Below are positions 1 to 7,292 of a stretch of DNA of 64,000 nt, piece after piece. Position 1 is the first letter of the stretch. Each line of letters begins with the position of its first letter. Position numbers and translations under genes: made by a program. The DNA comes from Terriglobales bacterium (GTDB taxonomy: Bacteria > Acidobacteriota > Terriglobia > Terriglobales > Acidobacteriaceae): the NCBI GenBank assembly GCA_025980765.1, contig JAICXB010000014.1:1-64000 (forward strand). The letters are read 5' to 3'. The notes beneath the pieces were generated by a model, which saw only the letters and a program-made list of their open reading frames with translations, ran no database searches and was not told the origin of the DNA.

Positions 1-53
1 ACCGCGTACACTTGTTGACCACTCGGATGAAAATCACAGCCTATAATCCACAT
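1..53 (-). CDS. IS110-type transposase, N-terminal fragment (runs off window)
   Basis: Reading leftwards from an ATG at 53 gives MWIIGCDFHPSGQQVYA before the window edge. The start I/L-x-G-C-D-x-H-x-x-x-Q-Q is what I recall for IS110-family (DEDD) transposases; the Asp would be the first acidic residue of the RuvC-like catalytic site. An AAGGAG ribosome site lies 6 nt upstream of the ATG, which supports translation. Only 17 residues are visible, so intactness and insertion-sequence ends cannot be judged. A REP-like inverted repeat begins about 90 nt upstream. Confidence 0.6.
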   Translation of the reverse strand, partial: MWIIGCDFHPSGQQVYA

Positions 54-141
54 GACTGGCTCCTTTCGCCCGAGCGACTTGGTCTTTAAAGCAACCTCAG
101 TCTACTCGGCGTCTGGAGCCGTCGTGGTTATGTAATCAAGT

Positions 142-306
142 GAGGGCGAACGCCCGAATCGAAGGACCCCAACAATGTTAACGGCTGTACGCCCTTCAAG
201 ATTTTGGCGCGCAATCTGCCTAGCGAGTTTGATTCTTAGCAAAACTTAGATCGGCACTTCTCGCGCGATAGATTGTAGGGGTCCTTCGACTCGGGCGTTC
301 GCCCTC
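142..306. repeat. REP-like inverted repeat, 29-nt arms
   Basis: Arms at 142-170 and 278-306 are reverse complements with one mismatch (core GAGGGCGAACGCCCGA, then TCGAAGGACCCC), separated by 107 nt. Each arm also holds an internal GGGCGAACGCCC-type palindrome. The right arm continues into CGCTCAGGATGACA, resembling the CCTGAGCGAAG-type dispersed repeats common in acidobacterial genomes. The stretch 54-418 holds this element and no gene that I can support. Confidence 0.75.
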
Positions 307-418
307 GCTCAGGATGACAGAATATGAATTGACGATGAGAGAAGTTTTTGAAACACCAACTAATAGCAATTCCCCTGTTACGGTCGTGCTCACAGACAGA
401 GACGGAAATGAGCCCAGC

Positions 419-763
419 ATGAAACTCCCCAATGATCAGGCATATTTTTTCGAGTTGGAAACGGCGCTGCATCGAAAAGAAATCCGCAACTCTCCCGATG
501 CCGTCTCTGCATTGCTGGCCGATGATTTTGTTGAATTTGGCAGGTCGGGGAGAGTGTGGGACAAAGCCTCAATCATTGAGAGCATGCAAAAGGAGGAGCT
601 GGATGAAAAAGTTACAGTACAGGATTTTGCCGCACGAGAGCTCTCCCCGGACGTCGTGTTAGTAACCTACAAAACGGCATCCGCATTGCGAAGTTCGATT
701 TGGAAGCGCTTCGGCGAAAAATGGCAGATGGTTTTTCATCAAGGGACAGCAACCTCGGAATAG
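419..763 (+). CDS. DUF4440 / SnoaL-like (NTF2-fold) protein
   Basis: The protein is about 114 aa and of the small NTF2-fold DUF4440 type. The stretch SPDAVSALLADDFVEFGRSGRV followed by DKASII matches the usual start of that family. No enzymatic role can be assigned; relatives are uncharacterised or ketosteroid-isomerase-like. The frame stays open back to an ATG at 314, but that codon lies in the tail of a dispersed inverted repeat (CAGGATGACAG) and adds 35 residues with no family likeness. I therefore prefer the ATG at 419; another lies at 344. None has a strong ribosome site. No partner gene is evident. Confidence 0.6.
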   Translation: MKLPNDQAYFFELETALHRKEIRNSPDAVSALLADDFVEFGRSGRVWDKASIIESMQKEELDEKVTVQDFAARELSPDVVLVTYKTASALRSSIWKRFGEKWQMVFHQGTATSE

Positions 764-783
764 GCGAGTGTTGGGATAGCGAT

Positions 784-1230
784 TTACTCTTCCGGTGCAC
801 CTTCGCTCCTTTTTGCTACGGCTTTCAGAAAAATTTCGATCCGGCTTGTGGTCCACACCGCGACTCCGATACCGAAAAAATCATGGTCTTCAGTCCAAAC
901 ATCGCAACTCAGAGTAAGTGCCGTTGCCAGTACTGGCCAATCCTCCTCATCTCGTCCGCGCAAGCGCGCTCTTGCCTCTGACTCAAATTCCCGGTAGAGT
1001 TCGCGATTGATCGGCTCAATAAGGGAACGCAAAAATTTCAGAGAAGCCGAAATGTCCGCATCAGGTTTGCCGAGTTTCTTAAGTAAGCGGGGAAGATATT
1101 TGTCGGCATCATCAAAAGCTACGTCAGGCGCAACAAAGCGGAACCCTTGAGCTGCGTAGGTCTCAATGAGGCGGCGAACCCGCCTGCCCAGGACGGCGCG
1201 AATAAGGATGTTCGCGTCGAGAACAATCAT
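784..1230 (-). CDS. PIN-domain toxin (VapC-like RNase)
   Basis: This 148-aa protein starts MIVLDANILIRAVLG, the beta-1 strand of a PIN domain carrying the first catalytic Asp. It ends with a WTEDHDFFG block that supplies a late acidic residue, and EEDWPVLATAL supplies the middle one. PIN toxins are Mg-dependent RNases neutralised by a cognate antitoxin. The start overlaps the end of the upstream antitoxin by 4 nt, the usual translational coupling of a type II module. All expected acidic positions appear present, so it looks intact. Its RNA target cannot be read from sequence. Confidence 0.8.
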   Translation of the reverse strand: MIVLDANILIRAVLGRRVRRLIETYAAQGFRFVAPDVAFDDADKYLPRLLKKLGKPDADISASLKFLRSLIEPINRELYREFESEARARLRGRDEEDWPVLATALTLSCDVWTEDHDFFGIGVAVWTTSRIEIFLKAVAKRSEGAPEE

Positions 1231-1499
1231 TTCAAGGTCTTCCCCGCCTTCCCGCGCCGCCGAACCTGCTTAAACTCGGCTACGAGCTCTTCCTCGTCCA
1301 CATCCGACAACACCTCCGCCAGACGATCAGCCGCAGCTCTGAGCTCTGAAAGCTCTGCGGCTTTACGCCTTTTCCCGCGTGTTGGAACATAGATCCCGAG
1401 TGTTTCCCCTCGCCGAGTAACCGCGACCGGCGTGTCTGACTCTAGAAAACTTGCGATCCTCTCCCTGAATTCACGGATGCCTACTTTGACTGCAGCCAT
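1227..1499 (-). CDS. Phd/YefM-type antitoxin
   Basis: The protein is 90 aa starting MAAVKVGIREFRERIASFL, then PVAVTRRGETLGIYVP, the typical Phd/YefM DNA-binding fold. The charged C-terminal half (SELRAAADRLAEVLSDVDEE onward) is where such antitoxins wrap their toxin. The frame is open further upstream, but the ATG at 1499 fits the family start and sits just downstream of a perfect palindrome that would be its operator. Its stop overlaps the toxin start. The pair is probably autoregulated by the antitoxin and the complex. Confidence 0.8.
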   Translation of the reverse strand: MAAVKVGIREFRERIASFLESDTPVAVTRRGETLGIYVPTRGKRRKAAELSELRAAADRLAEVLSDVDEEELVAEFKQVRRRGKAGKTLK

Positions 1500-1517
1500 A
1501 TGGGCCCCCCGGTACAA

Positions 1518-1537
1518 GTGTACACCAAGGTGTACAC
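1518..1537. promoter_or_regulatory. Palindromic operator of the PIN/Phd toxin-antitoxin module
   Basis: GTGTACACC-AA-GGTGTACAC is a 9-bp inverted repeat around a 2-nt centre, ending 18 nt upstream of the antitoxin ATG at 1499. Position and symmetry fit autoregulatory Phd/YefM operators. Binding is inferred, not shown. Confidence 0.65.
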
Positions 1538-1658
1538 ATAATGTTGGGCACGGGGCAGCTTCAGCTACCTTTACCGTATCAGCTGCGAGGATGCATGCTG
1601 TTGCGGGGCATCTCGACTGAACTAGGGTCCGAAATGACTTAGTCCTACAATTTCTGCC

Positions 1659-2876
1659 ATGTCTCAGAAACCCATCGCTGTTGCTGCCCTTTTGCTTCTC
1701 ACCTACTTCGTTTCCGCTCAGAGCGCGACCTCCACCGCACGGCCTCGCGCCCGAGACTTGGGACTGAAGGTCGGCATTCTGCCTGCCGGTCCGCTGGACG
1801 CCATCACCGATGTTGCCGGCGTCGAAGTCGGGCAAACTACCATCATTCGCGGCGACAACATTCGCACCGGCGTGACTGCCATCCTGCCGCATTCCGGCAA
1901 TTTGTTTCGCGACAAGGTGCCTGCGGCGATTTTCGTGGGCAATGCCTTTGGCAAGCTGGCTGGATCTACCCAGGTGGAGGAGCTGGGCAACATCGAGACG
2001 CCGATCCTGCTGACCAACACGCTCAGCGTCCCCCAGGTGGCCGACGCTTTAATCCGCTACATGCTGAATTTGCCGGGAAATGAAGATGTGCTCTCCGTCA
2101 ATCCCGTTATGGGCGAGACCAATGACGGATATCTGAACGACATTCGCGGCCTGCATGTCAGCGCCGACGATGTGCTCGCCGCCATCAAGAATGCGAAAGG
2201 CGGTCCAGTCGAGGAGGGCGCGGTTGGCGCCGGAACGGGAACCGTGGCCTTCGGATGGAAGGGAGGCATCGGGACCGCGTCGCGAAAACTGCCGCAGAGC
2301 CTTGGCGGATACACCGTCGGCGTTCTGGTGCAGACCAACTTTGGCGGAGTGCTCACCATCGCCGGCGCTCCCGTGGGCCAGGAATTAGGCCAGTACTACC
2401 TGCGTACGCAACTGGCGCAAGGCTTCCCACAGAACGATGGCACGCCGACTAAAGACAGCGCGCAGAATAAAGACAAAGCCGACGGCTCCTGCATGATCGT
2501 CATCGCCACCAATGCGCCGCTGGACGCGCGCAACCTGAAGCGCCTGGCGGCACGCGCATGGCTGGGCATGGCCCGCGCCGGCAGCGCGGCCTCGAACGGC
2601 AGCGGAGACTACGCCATCGCCTTCTCCACCGCACCGCAATTGCGCCTGCACAGCTCTGACAAGCAGCCGGCGCAACCTGCCGAACTGCTGAACAATCAAG
2701 TGCTGACCAACGATGCGGTGTCGCCGCTGTTTCTTGCCGCAATCGAAGCCACCGAAGAAGCCATATATAACTCCATCTTTCGAGCGACAACGATGACCGG
2801 GAACGGGCACACCATCGAAGCCCTGCCGATCGACAAGACGTCACAGATACTCAAGGAGCATCGAGTTGTCCAGTGA
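1659..2876 (+). CDS. P1-family (DmpA/BapA-type) aminopeptidase, exported
   Basis: A 405-aa protein with a hydrophobic N-terminal signal peptide (about residues 1-22, ending SAQSA). It is followed by the family start RARDLGLKVGILPAGPLDAITDVAGV. P1 peptidases are N-terminal-nucleophile hydrolases that self-cleave before a Ser. The motif DGSCMIVIATNAPLDARN places the predicted scissile Gly276-Ser277, and VQTNFGG supplies the conserved Asn region. Likely substrates are beta-peptides or N-terminal D-amino-acid peptides in the periplasm. It is a single-gene unit, with the PIN/antitoxin operator divergent upstream. Start ATG 1659 has no obvious Shine-Dalgarno, but the signal peptide supports it. Confidence 0.85.
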   Translation: MSQKPIAVAALLLLTYFVSAQSATSTARPRARDLGLKVGILPAGPLDAITDVAGVEVGQTTIIRGDNIRTGVTAILPHSGNLFRDKVPAAIFVGNAFGKLAGSTQVEELGNIETPILLTNTLSVPQVADALIRYMLNLPGNEDVLSVNPVMGETNDGYLNDIRGLHVSADDVLAAIKNAKGGPVEEGAVGAGTGTVAFGWKGGIGTASRKLPQSLGGYTVGVLVQTNFGGVLTIAGAPVGQELGQYYLRTQLAQGFPQNDGTPTKDSAQNKDKADGSCMIVIATNAPLDARNLKRLAARAWLGMARAGSAASNGSGDYAIAFSTAPQLRLHSSDKQPAQPAELLNNQVLTNDAVSPLFLAAIEATEEAIYNSIFRATTMTGNGHTIEALPIDKTSQILKEHRVVQ

Positions 2877-2939
2877 CATTCCTTCCCTTACCGAGCATGT
2901 GCTCTTAATCGAGGCCGAGGGACAAGCTAACGCGATCGC

Positions 2940-3458
2940 TTAATCGTGCTGCTGGGCCAGGTGGATGGTTCGAACATCGAGATACATCCGGATCGAGTTT
3001 CCCTTGCCGCCCTCTATGGAGCGAAACCCATAACGTTCGTACCACGCCACCGCGGCTGGATACGCATCCACAATTACTCCACGGCAGCCGACATTTTGGG
3101 AGACCCTCAAAGCAATTCTCAGGGCTTCTGCGAGCAATGCTTGGCCTAGTCCTCGGCCTTTGTAACGGGCATCGACGGCGAGCCTGGCCAACAGCAGCAT
3201 CGGCAAGTCATAAGCAGGTAGACCGCGTACTGCGCGCCTGGGCAAGATGTCGCGCGCAATGCTGCAAGTGGCCAGAGTGAAATATCCAAGAACAAGCTTG
3301 GGAGCGGTCTCTGCCACGGCTACGTACGTCACCCCAATTGAGCTTTTCTGTTGATTATTCCAGGCGTGCCGCTGCAGGTAACGGTTCAGTGCTTCGTCGC
3401 CGGAATCGAAATCCGCGACCGAATCCGATTCCTCGAGCCGGCGAATTAGGGTGGGCAA
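2940..3458 (-). CDS. GNAT acetyltransferase, TacT/AtaT-like toxin candidate
   Basis: A 172-aa GNAT-fold protein. The N-terminal FDSGDEALNRYLQRHAWNNQ followed by S-x-G-x-T-Y-V resembles tRNA-acetylating TacT-type toxins. The acetyl-CoA loop is ARYKGRGLGQALLAEAL (Q/R-x-x-G-x-G/A type), and AVAWYERYGFRSI is the usual C-terminal Tyr motif. Those toxins acetylate aminoacyl-tRNA and are neutralised by a ribbon-helix-helix partner. Here the gene starts 3 nt after the stop of a small upstream gene, consistent with a two-gene module. A plain metabolic acetyltransferase role is possible. Confidence 0.75.
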   Translation of the reverse strand: MPTLIRRLEESDSVADFDSGDEALNRYLQRHAWNNQQKSSIGVTYVAVAETAPKLVLGYFTLATCSIARDILPRRAVRGLPAYDLPMLLLARLAVDARYKGRGLGQALLAEALRIALRVSQNVGCRGVIVDAYPAAVAWYERYGFRSIEGGKGNSIRMYLDVRTIHLAQQHD

Positions 3459-3461
3459 GGC

Positions 3462-3860
3462 TTACCTTTTTAACGCGCGAATCAGGGCATCGGTCGGCTT
3501 TGTCGCTTCAGAACTCACTTGCCGCGCCAGGTTTTCCAATTCTTTTTCGGTCCATTCCAGTTCGACGATCGGTAACATCGTCTCCGGAGCCACCCTTTCC
3601 AGTCGCGGGAGCACGAGAATTCTCTTCTCCCCGGCAGGGCTCTCGCTCACGATTTTGCGTCCCAGCTTTCGCTCAGAAACTGCCCATTGAAACAGGGCCA
3701 CGGCTTCGGAAAGGAAGTCGGAATTACTGCTAAGTTGCATTTCATTTTTCAGACTGCGGACAGTGCGGTCCTCAACAGGCGCCAGATCGGCCTGGAATTT
3801 GGGTTTGCGCGTTGGCTTGCCGCGCTGTTTAGCCCTTCGACTTTGTATGCCGGTCGCCAT
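3462..3860 (-). CDS. Small basic protein, putative antitoxin of the GNAT gene
   Basis: The protein is 132 aa with a basic N-terminus (RRAKQRGKPTRKPK). Its central stretch TVRSLKNEMQLSSNSDFLSEAVALF then WAVSERKLGRKI has the look of a ribbon-helix-helix segment. An acidic/hydrophobic tail follows. It lies directly upstream of the GNAT gene with a 3-nt gap on the same strand, the position of an antitoxin. No family name can be given with certainty. The role is inferred from context. Confidence 0.55.
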   Translation of the reverse strand: MATGIQSRRAKQRGKPTRKPKFQADLAPVEDRTVRSLKNEMQLSSNSDFLSEAVALFQWAVSERKLGRKIVSESPAGEKRILVLPRLERVAPETMLPIVELEWTEKELENLARQVSSEATKPTDALIRALKR

Positions 3861-4114
3861 CTGTCAATGTATCCTAAAGCACTCCCAAACGGATTGCAAT
3901 CCTATGTTATTTGGAATTAAATCGCCGAGTACGAGAAAGCTTCCTCGTTCTGTCCCTGGAAAGTGTCTGGGGTTGCTGCGGCTTTTCCGTCAGTTGGCGG
4001 CGGGTGTTTGCGAACATCTGAACCTGCCAGCCGCCGTTGCTGCCAGTGTCGGCCCACACCGTGGCGCGATAGATTACCTCTGCATCTTTATGGCATAATC
4101 CGTTCGCTAGGCGA

Positions 4115-4384
4115 ATGAGGAACCTGCTACTTAAAACCGCGGTCGCTGTTGTTCTGCTGGTTGTGGTGCTATGCATCTTCCTCGCTCCCTCGATCGATCT
4201 GGAGCCTTGCGCCCTGCGCGCCTTCCAGTTCATTGCTCTTTTCGCTCTGCTGTTCGCTTTTCCCATTTCTGTACAAATTTGCCTGCTTCGCTCCAATCAG
4301 GATTTCGCGGGCGAATTGCGCAATCTGGCGCCATTGTCGCCGCCTCTGCCGGCGCTTGAGGCAAGCTGCATTCAGCTCTGCTGA
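4115..4384 (+). CDS. Small two-helix membrane protein, unknown
   Basis: An 89-aa open frame with two hydrophobic segments: residues 4-25 (TAVAVVLLVVVLCIFLAP) and about 38-57 (FIALFALLFAFPISVQICL). S/D-I-D-L-E-P sits between them. Its layout resembles short inner-membrane proteins, but no family is recognised. It precedes otsB by about 75 nt on the same strand. Coding status rests mainly on the hydrophobic pattern, so it could be a chance frame. The stretch 3861-4114 before it shows nothing recognisable. Confidence 0.4.
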   Translation: MRNLLLKTAVAVVLLVVVLCIFLAPSIDLEPCALRAFQFIALFALLFAFPISVQICLLRSNQDFAGELRNLAPLSPPLPALEASCIQLC

Positions 4385-4459
4385 TCCTCCTCAGCCTTCC
4401 TCCATTTCCCCAATTCTGGTTTTGTTCACCCGTTTTGTATGAGCCGGAGGACCTATCGA

Positions 4460-5284
4460 ATGTCTGGAATTGCAGTCTCTTCGTCACCTGACCGCGAAGT
4501 CGAACCATCGCGGATTCTGAGTTTCTTCGATCATCTGCGCGAGTGCAGTCGCGGCACTCTGTTGCTCGATTATGACGGCACGTTGGCTCCTTTCACCGAA
4601 GATCGGGAGAAGGCCCGGCCCTACGTTCAGGTGCCATACCTTCTGGACGACGTTATGCGAATCACCGATTCGCGCGTGATTATCGTCAGCGGAAGGCCTG
4701 CCAGATCCGTCGCCAGACTGCTTGGCACTTCGCAAGCGCCGGAAATTTGGGGAGCGCATGGGCTGGAACGCATCCACGGCCCTGAAACCGTCCAGACGAT
4801 TGCGCTGCTCCCACAAGATCAGCAGGCGCTGCGCGAAGCGGCGCGCGCGCTTGAAGTCGCCGGGCTGGGTGATTTGATGGAATTGAAGTCCGGCAGTGTC
4901 GCCGTCCACTGGCGCGGGTTGCCGAGCGGCGTGCAGATGAACGTGCAGAGGCGCGCTGCCGCGGTGATGACATCGTTTACAGAAAATTCTTCGCTATCGA
5001 TGATCGCGTTCGATGCCGGGCTAGAGCTGCGCGTTGCGGCCGCTAACAAGGGCATCGCCGTGCGTGCCGCGCTGCGAGACAGCGATGCATCCTGCGCCGC
5101 TTACTTGGGCGACGATCTTACCGATGAAGATGCGTTTTGCGCGGTGAACGAACTCGGAGGGCTTACCGTGCTGGTGCGGCCAATATATCGCAACACCGCA
5201 GCCGCAGCGTGGCTTCACACACCGCCGCAGTTATTCGCCTTCCTCGCGCAGTGGCTCACCAGCTGTCGAGGTAAGCGGCCATGA
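4460..5284 (+). CDS. otsB: Trehalose-6-phosphate phosphatase
   Basis: A HAD-superfamily phosphatase that removes phosphate from trehalose 6-phosphate in the cytoplasm. Motif I is LLLDYDGTLAPF (Asp37 nucleophile, Asp39), motif II lies in VIIVSGRP, and the late motif GDDLTDEDAF supplies the metal ligands. At about 274 aa it is the usual length. The frame opens at an ATG at 4439, but GGAGG at 4446-4450 is 9 nt from the ATG at 4460, which I take as the start. It overlaps otsA by ATGA, so the pair is translationally coupled and makes the compatible solute trehalose. Confidence 0.93.
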   Translation: MSGIAVSSSPDREVEPSRILSFFDHLRECSRGTLLLDYDGTLAPFTEDREKARPYVQVPYLLDDVMRITDSRVIIVSGRPARSVARLLGTSQAPEIWGAHGLERIHGPETVQTIALLPQDQQALREAARALEVAGLGDLMELKSGSVAVHWRGLPSGVQMNVQRRAAAVMTSFTENSSLSMIAFDAGLELRVAAANKGIAVRAALRDSDASCAAYLGDDLTDEDAFCAVNELGGLTVLVRPIYRNTAAAAWLHTPPQLFAFLAQWLTSCRGKRP

Positions 5285-6756
5285 AACCCTCGCGCTTAGT
5301 CATTGCCTCTCACCGGCTTCCGATTACTCTCGAACTCAGTGGAGATTCCGTGCAGGTTCTGCCCAGCAACGGCGGGCTCACGTCGGCTCTTGCACCCGTG
5401 GTCCAGCAAATCGATGCCGTGTGGGTTGGAGCGACCGGCACTTCGTATCACCCTGCGGTAGAGGATGCCGTGGCGCACTGTTCCTCTTCCGCGTCGCTGG
5501 AACCTGTTTACCTGACCGATGAAGAACGGCGGCTGTTTTACAACGGCTTTTCCAACGAAATCGTCTGGCCGTTGTTTCACGATCTGCCCTCGCGTTGCCG
5601 ATTCAATCCCGAGTACTGGCACAGCTATCGCAAGGTCAACGAACACTTTGCCGCCGCAATCGCCGGAGTTGCCGGGGCCGCGGACGTAGTCTGGGTACAC
5701 GACTATCACCTGATGCTGGTGGCGCAATACCTGCGGCAAGCCCGGCTCGCATTGGCTCCGGTTGCTTACTTTCAGCACATTCCCTTTCCGGAACCCAGCA
5801 TTTTCTCGAAGCTCCCCTGGCGCTCCGAGGTGTTGGAAGCGATCGCGAATTACGATCTGGCGCTGTTCCAAACCCAAGCCGATGCCAGGCATTTCCTGCA
5901 AAGCTTTCACCATTACTGCGAGGTTGCTACGGTACGGGAAACCACGAACTACTCGGTCGTGGAATGGAAGTCTCGCCGCCTCGTGGTCGCAGCCTTGCCG
6001 GTGAGCATTGATTTCGAGCAGCTCGAGCAAGACGCTACCAGCGATGCCGTGCAGGAGCTCGTGTTGCGAATCAAAGAAGAGTTTGCCGGACAACAACTGG
6101 TCCTCGGCCTCGATCGTCTTGACTACACCAAAGGAGTTAAGGAAAGGCTGGAAGCGCTGCGGTTCTTGCTGCGGCAGCATCCCGAGCTTCACGGCAGAGT
6201 GTCGCTGCTGCAGATCACCATTCCCAGCCGCGAAAGCATCGATGAGTACGCGGCAGTGCGGGCGAATGTAGAGCGCCTGGTGTGCCAACTCAACGACGAA
6301 TACGCCACCCGAGAGTGGACGCCGCTCGAATATCTATGCCGTCCGCTTGGCCACGAGGAGTTGCTCGCCTATTACCGCGCCGCCGACGTGGCGCTGGTTA
6401 CTCCAATCAAAGACGGTATGAACCTGGTGGCAAAAGAGTATTGCGCCGCCCGCAGCGATCTGGATGGAGTGCTGGTGCTCAGCGAATTTGCCGGCTCGTC
6501 TCTCCAATTGGGAAATGATGCGCTGCTGGTGAATCCGTACGACGTCGAGGGAGTCGCTGCAGCGTTGCTTGAGGCCCTGAGAATGCCGCAGGAAGAACGC
6601 ACCATTCGCATGAGCAGCCTGCGCTCGACCGTGCAAACGGCAGACGCACACAATTGGTACGAGAAATTTCAAGCGTTCCTCGACATTGCACGCCTTGAGA
6701 ACACAAGCTGCCAGTTCGAAAACGGTCCTCATGCGCTGGGAATCGCAATGAACTAG
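5281..6756 (+). CDS. otsA: Trehalose-6-phosphate synthase (GT20)
   Basis: The enzyme joins a nucleotide-activated glucose to glucose-6-phosphate to give trehalose 6-phosphate. The 491 aa match the family length. Recognisable GT20 blocks are the N-terminal ASHRLPITL with PSNGGLTSAL, VWVHDYHLMLV, LGLDRLDYTKGVKERLEA (Arg/Lys phosphate-binding loop) and DGMNLVAKEY near the donor site. It starts inside the otsB stop. The phosphatase-first order makes one coupled unit for osmotic or desiccation protection. The end is clean, about 50 nt before the convergent oxidoreductase fragment. Confidence 0.93.
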   Translation: MKPSRLVIASHRLPITLELSGDSVQVLPSNGGLTSALAPVVQQIDAVWVGATGTSYHPAVEDAVAHCSSSASLEPVYLTDEERRLFYNGFSNEIVWPLFHDLPSRCRFNPEYWHSYRKVNEHFAAAIAGVAGAADVVWVHDYHLMLVAQYLRQARLALAPVAYFQHIPFPEPSIFSKLPWRSEVLEAIANYDLALFQTQADARHFLQSFHHYCEVATVRETTNYSVVEWKSRRLVVAALPVSIDFEQLEQDATSDAVQELVLRIKEEFAGQQLVLGLDRLDYTKGVKERLEALRFLLRQHPELHGRVSLLQITIPSRESIDEYAAVRANVERLVCQLNDEYATREWTPLEYLCRPLGHEELLAYYRAADVALVTPIKDGMNLVAKEYCAARSDLDGVLVLSEFAGSSLQLGNDALLVNPYDVEGVAAALLEALRMPQEERTIRMSSLRSTVQTADAHNWYEKFQAFLDIARLENTSCQFENGPHALGIAMN

Positions 6757-6806
6757 GCGTTACTTCAAAACAGGTTTACAGCGAACCGCGCTGGGACGTT
6801 GCTGAA

Positions 6807-7223
6807 TCAGATGTTCGCCATTGTGCCGAAAAATTCATTGTCTTGCGCGTAACCGCCCTCGCCCTTGTATATAGGCTTGACGCTCTCGACGAACTCGATT
6901 GCCTGAATCCACTTCACCATTTTGAAACCCAGTTCATTTTCAGCCCGCAGCCGCAATGGAGCTCCATGTGGAATTGTGAGCGGACTGAAATTCATTTCGT
7001 ACGCCAGCAACGCTTGCGGATGCCAGAGGTCTTCGATTCTGTGGCTGTCATAATATTGTCCACCGTCGGTCCCTTCACCGAATGAGTAGAAAACGACCAC
7101 TCTGGCTTCAGGCTTGGGTTTAGCGATCTTCATCAGTTCCGCCATTTGCAATCCTCCCCATTCAGCTATTCCCGACCAGCCCTGGATGCAGTTGTGCAGT
7201 GTGATCTGGGTCTTTTTCTCCAT
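6807..7223 (-). CDS. Molybdopterin oxidoreductase domain, 3' part of a split fusion gene
   Basis: These 138 aa form the C-terminal part of a sulfite-oxidase-fold domain. HNCIQGWSGIAEWGG carries the Cys expected to bind molybdenum, and HGAPLRLRAENELGFKMVKW is the conserved late block. In-frame coding runs upstream (NYRLKVYGLVENPLDLSLEE) to a TGA at 7293-7295, which ends the cytochrome b561 part. In relatives the two parts form one protein. GGAAGAG about 9 nt before the ATG at 7223 might allow reinitiation, but the N-terminal strand of the domain would be missing. It is probably a pseudogene half unless the stop is an error or read through. Confidence 0.75.
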   Translation of the reverse strand: MEKKTQITLHNCIQGWSGIAEWGGLQMAELMKIAKPKPEARVVVFYSFGEGTDGGQYYDSHRIEDLWHPQALLAYEMNFSPLTIPHGAPLRLRAENELGFKMVKWIQAIEFVESVKPIYKGEGGYAQDNEFFGTMANI

Positions 7224-7292
7224 AGCTTTGATCTCTTCCAGCGAGAGATCGAGAGGGTTTTCGACTAGCCCATATACCTTCAGCCGATAGTT

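Noticed and set aside
3907-4296. Minus-strand 129-aa frame
   Set aside because: Composition is not protein-like and it overlaps the hydrophobic plus-strand frame; neither is strong, but this one has no supporting feature.
5296-6288. Long minus-strand frame (330 aa) opposite otsA
   Set aside because: Antisense shadow of a well-conserved GT20 gene.
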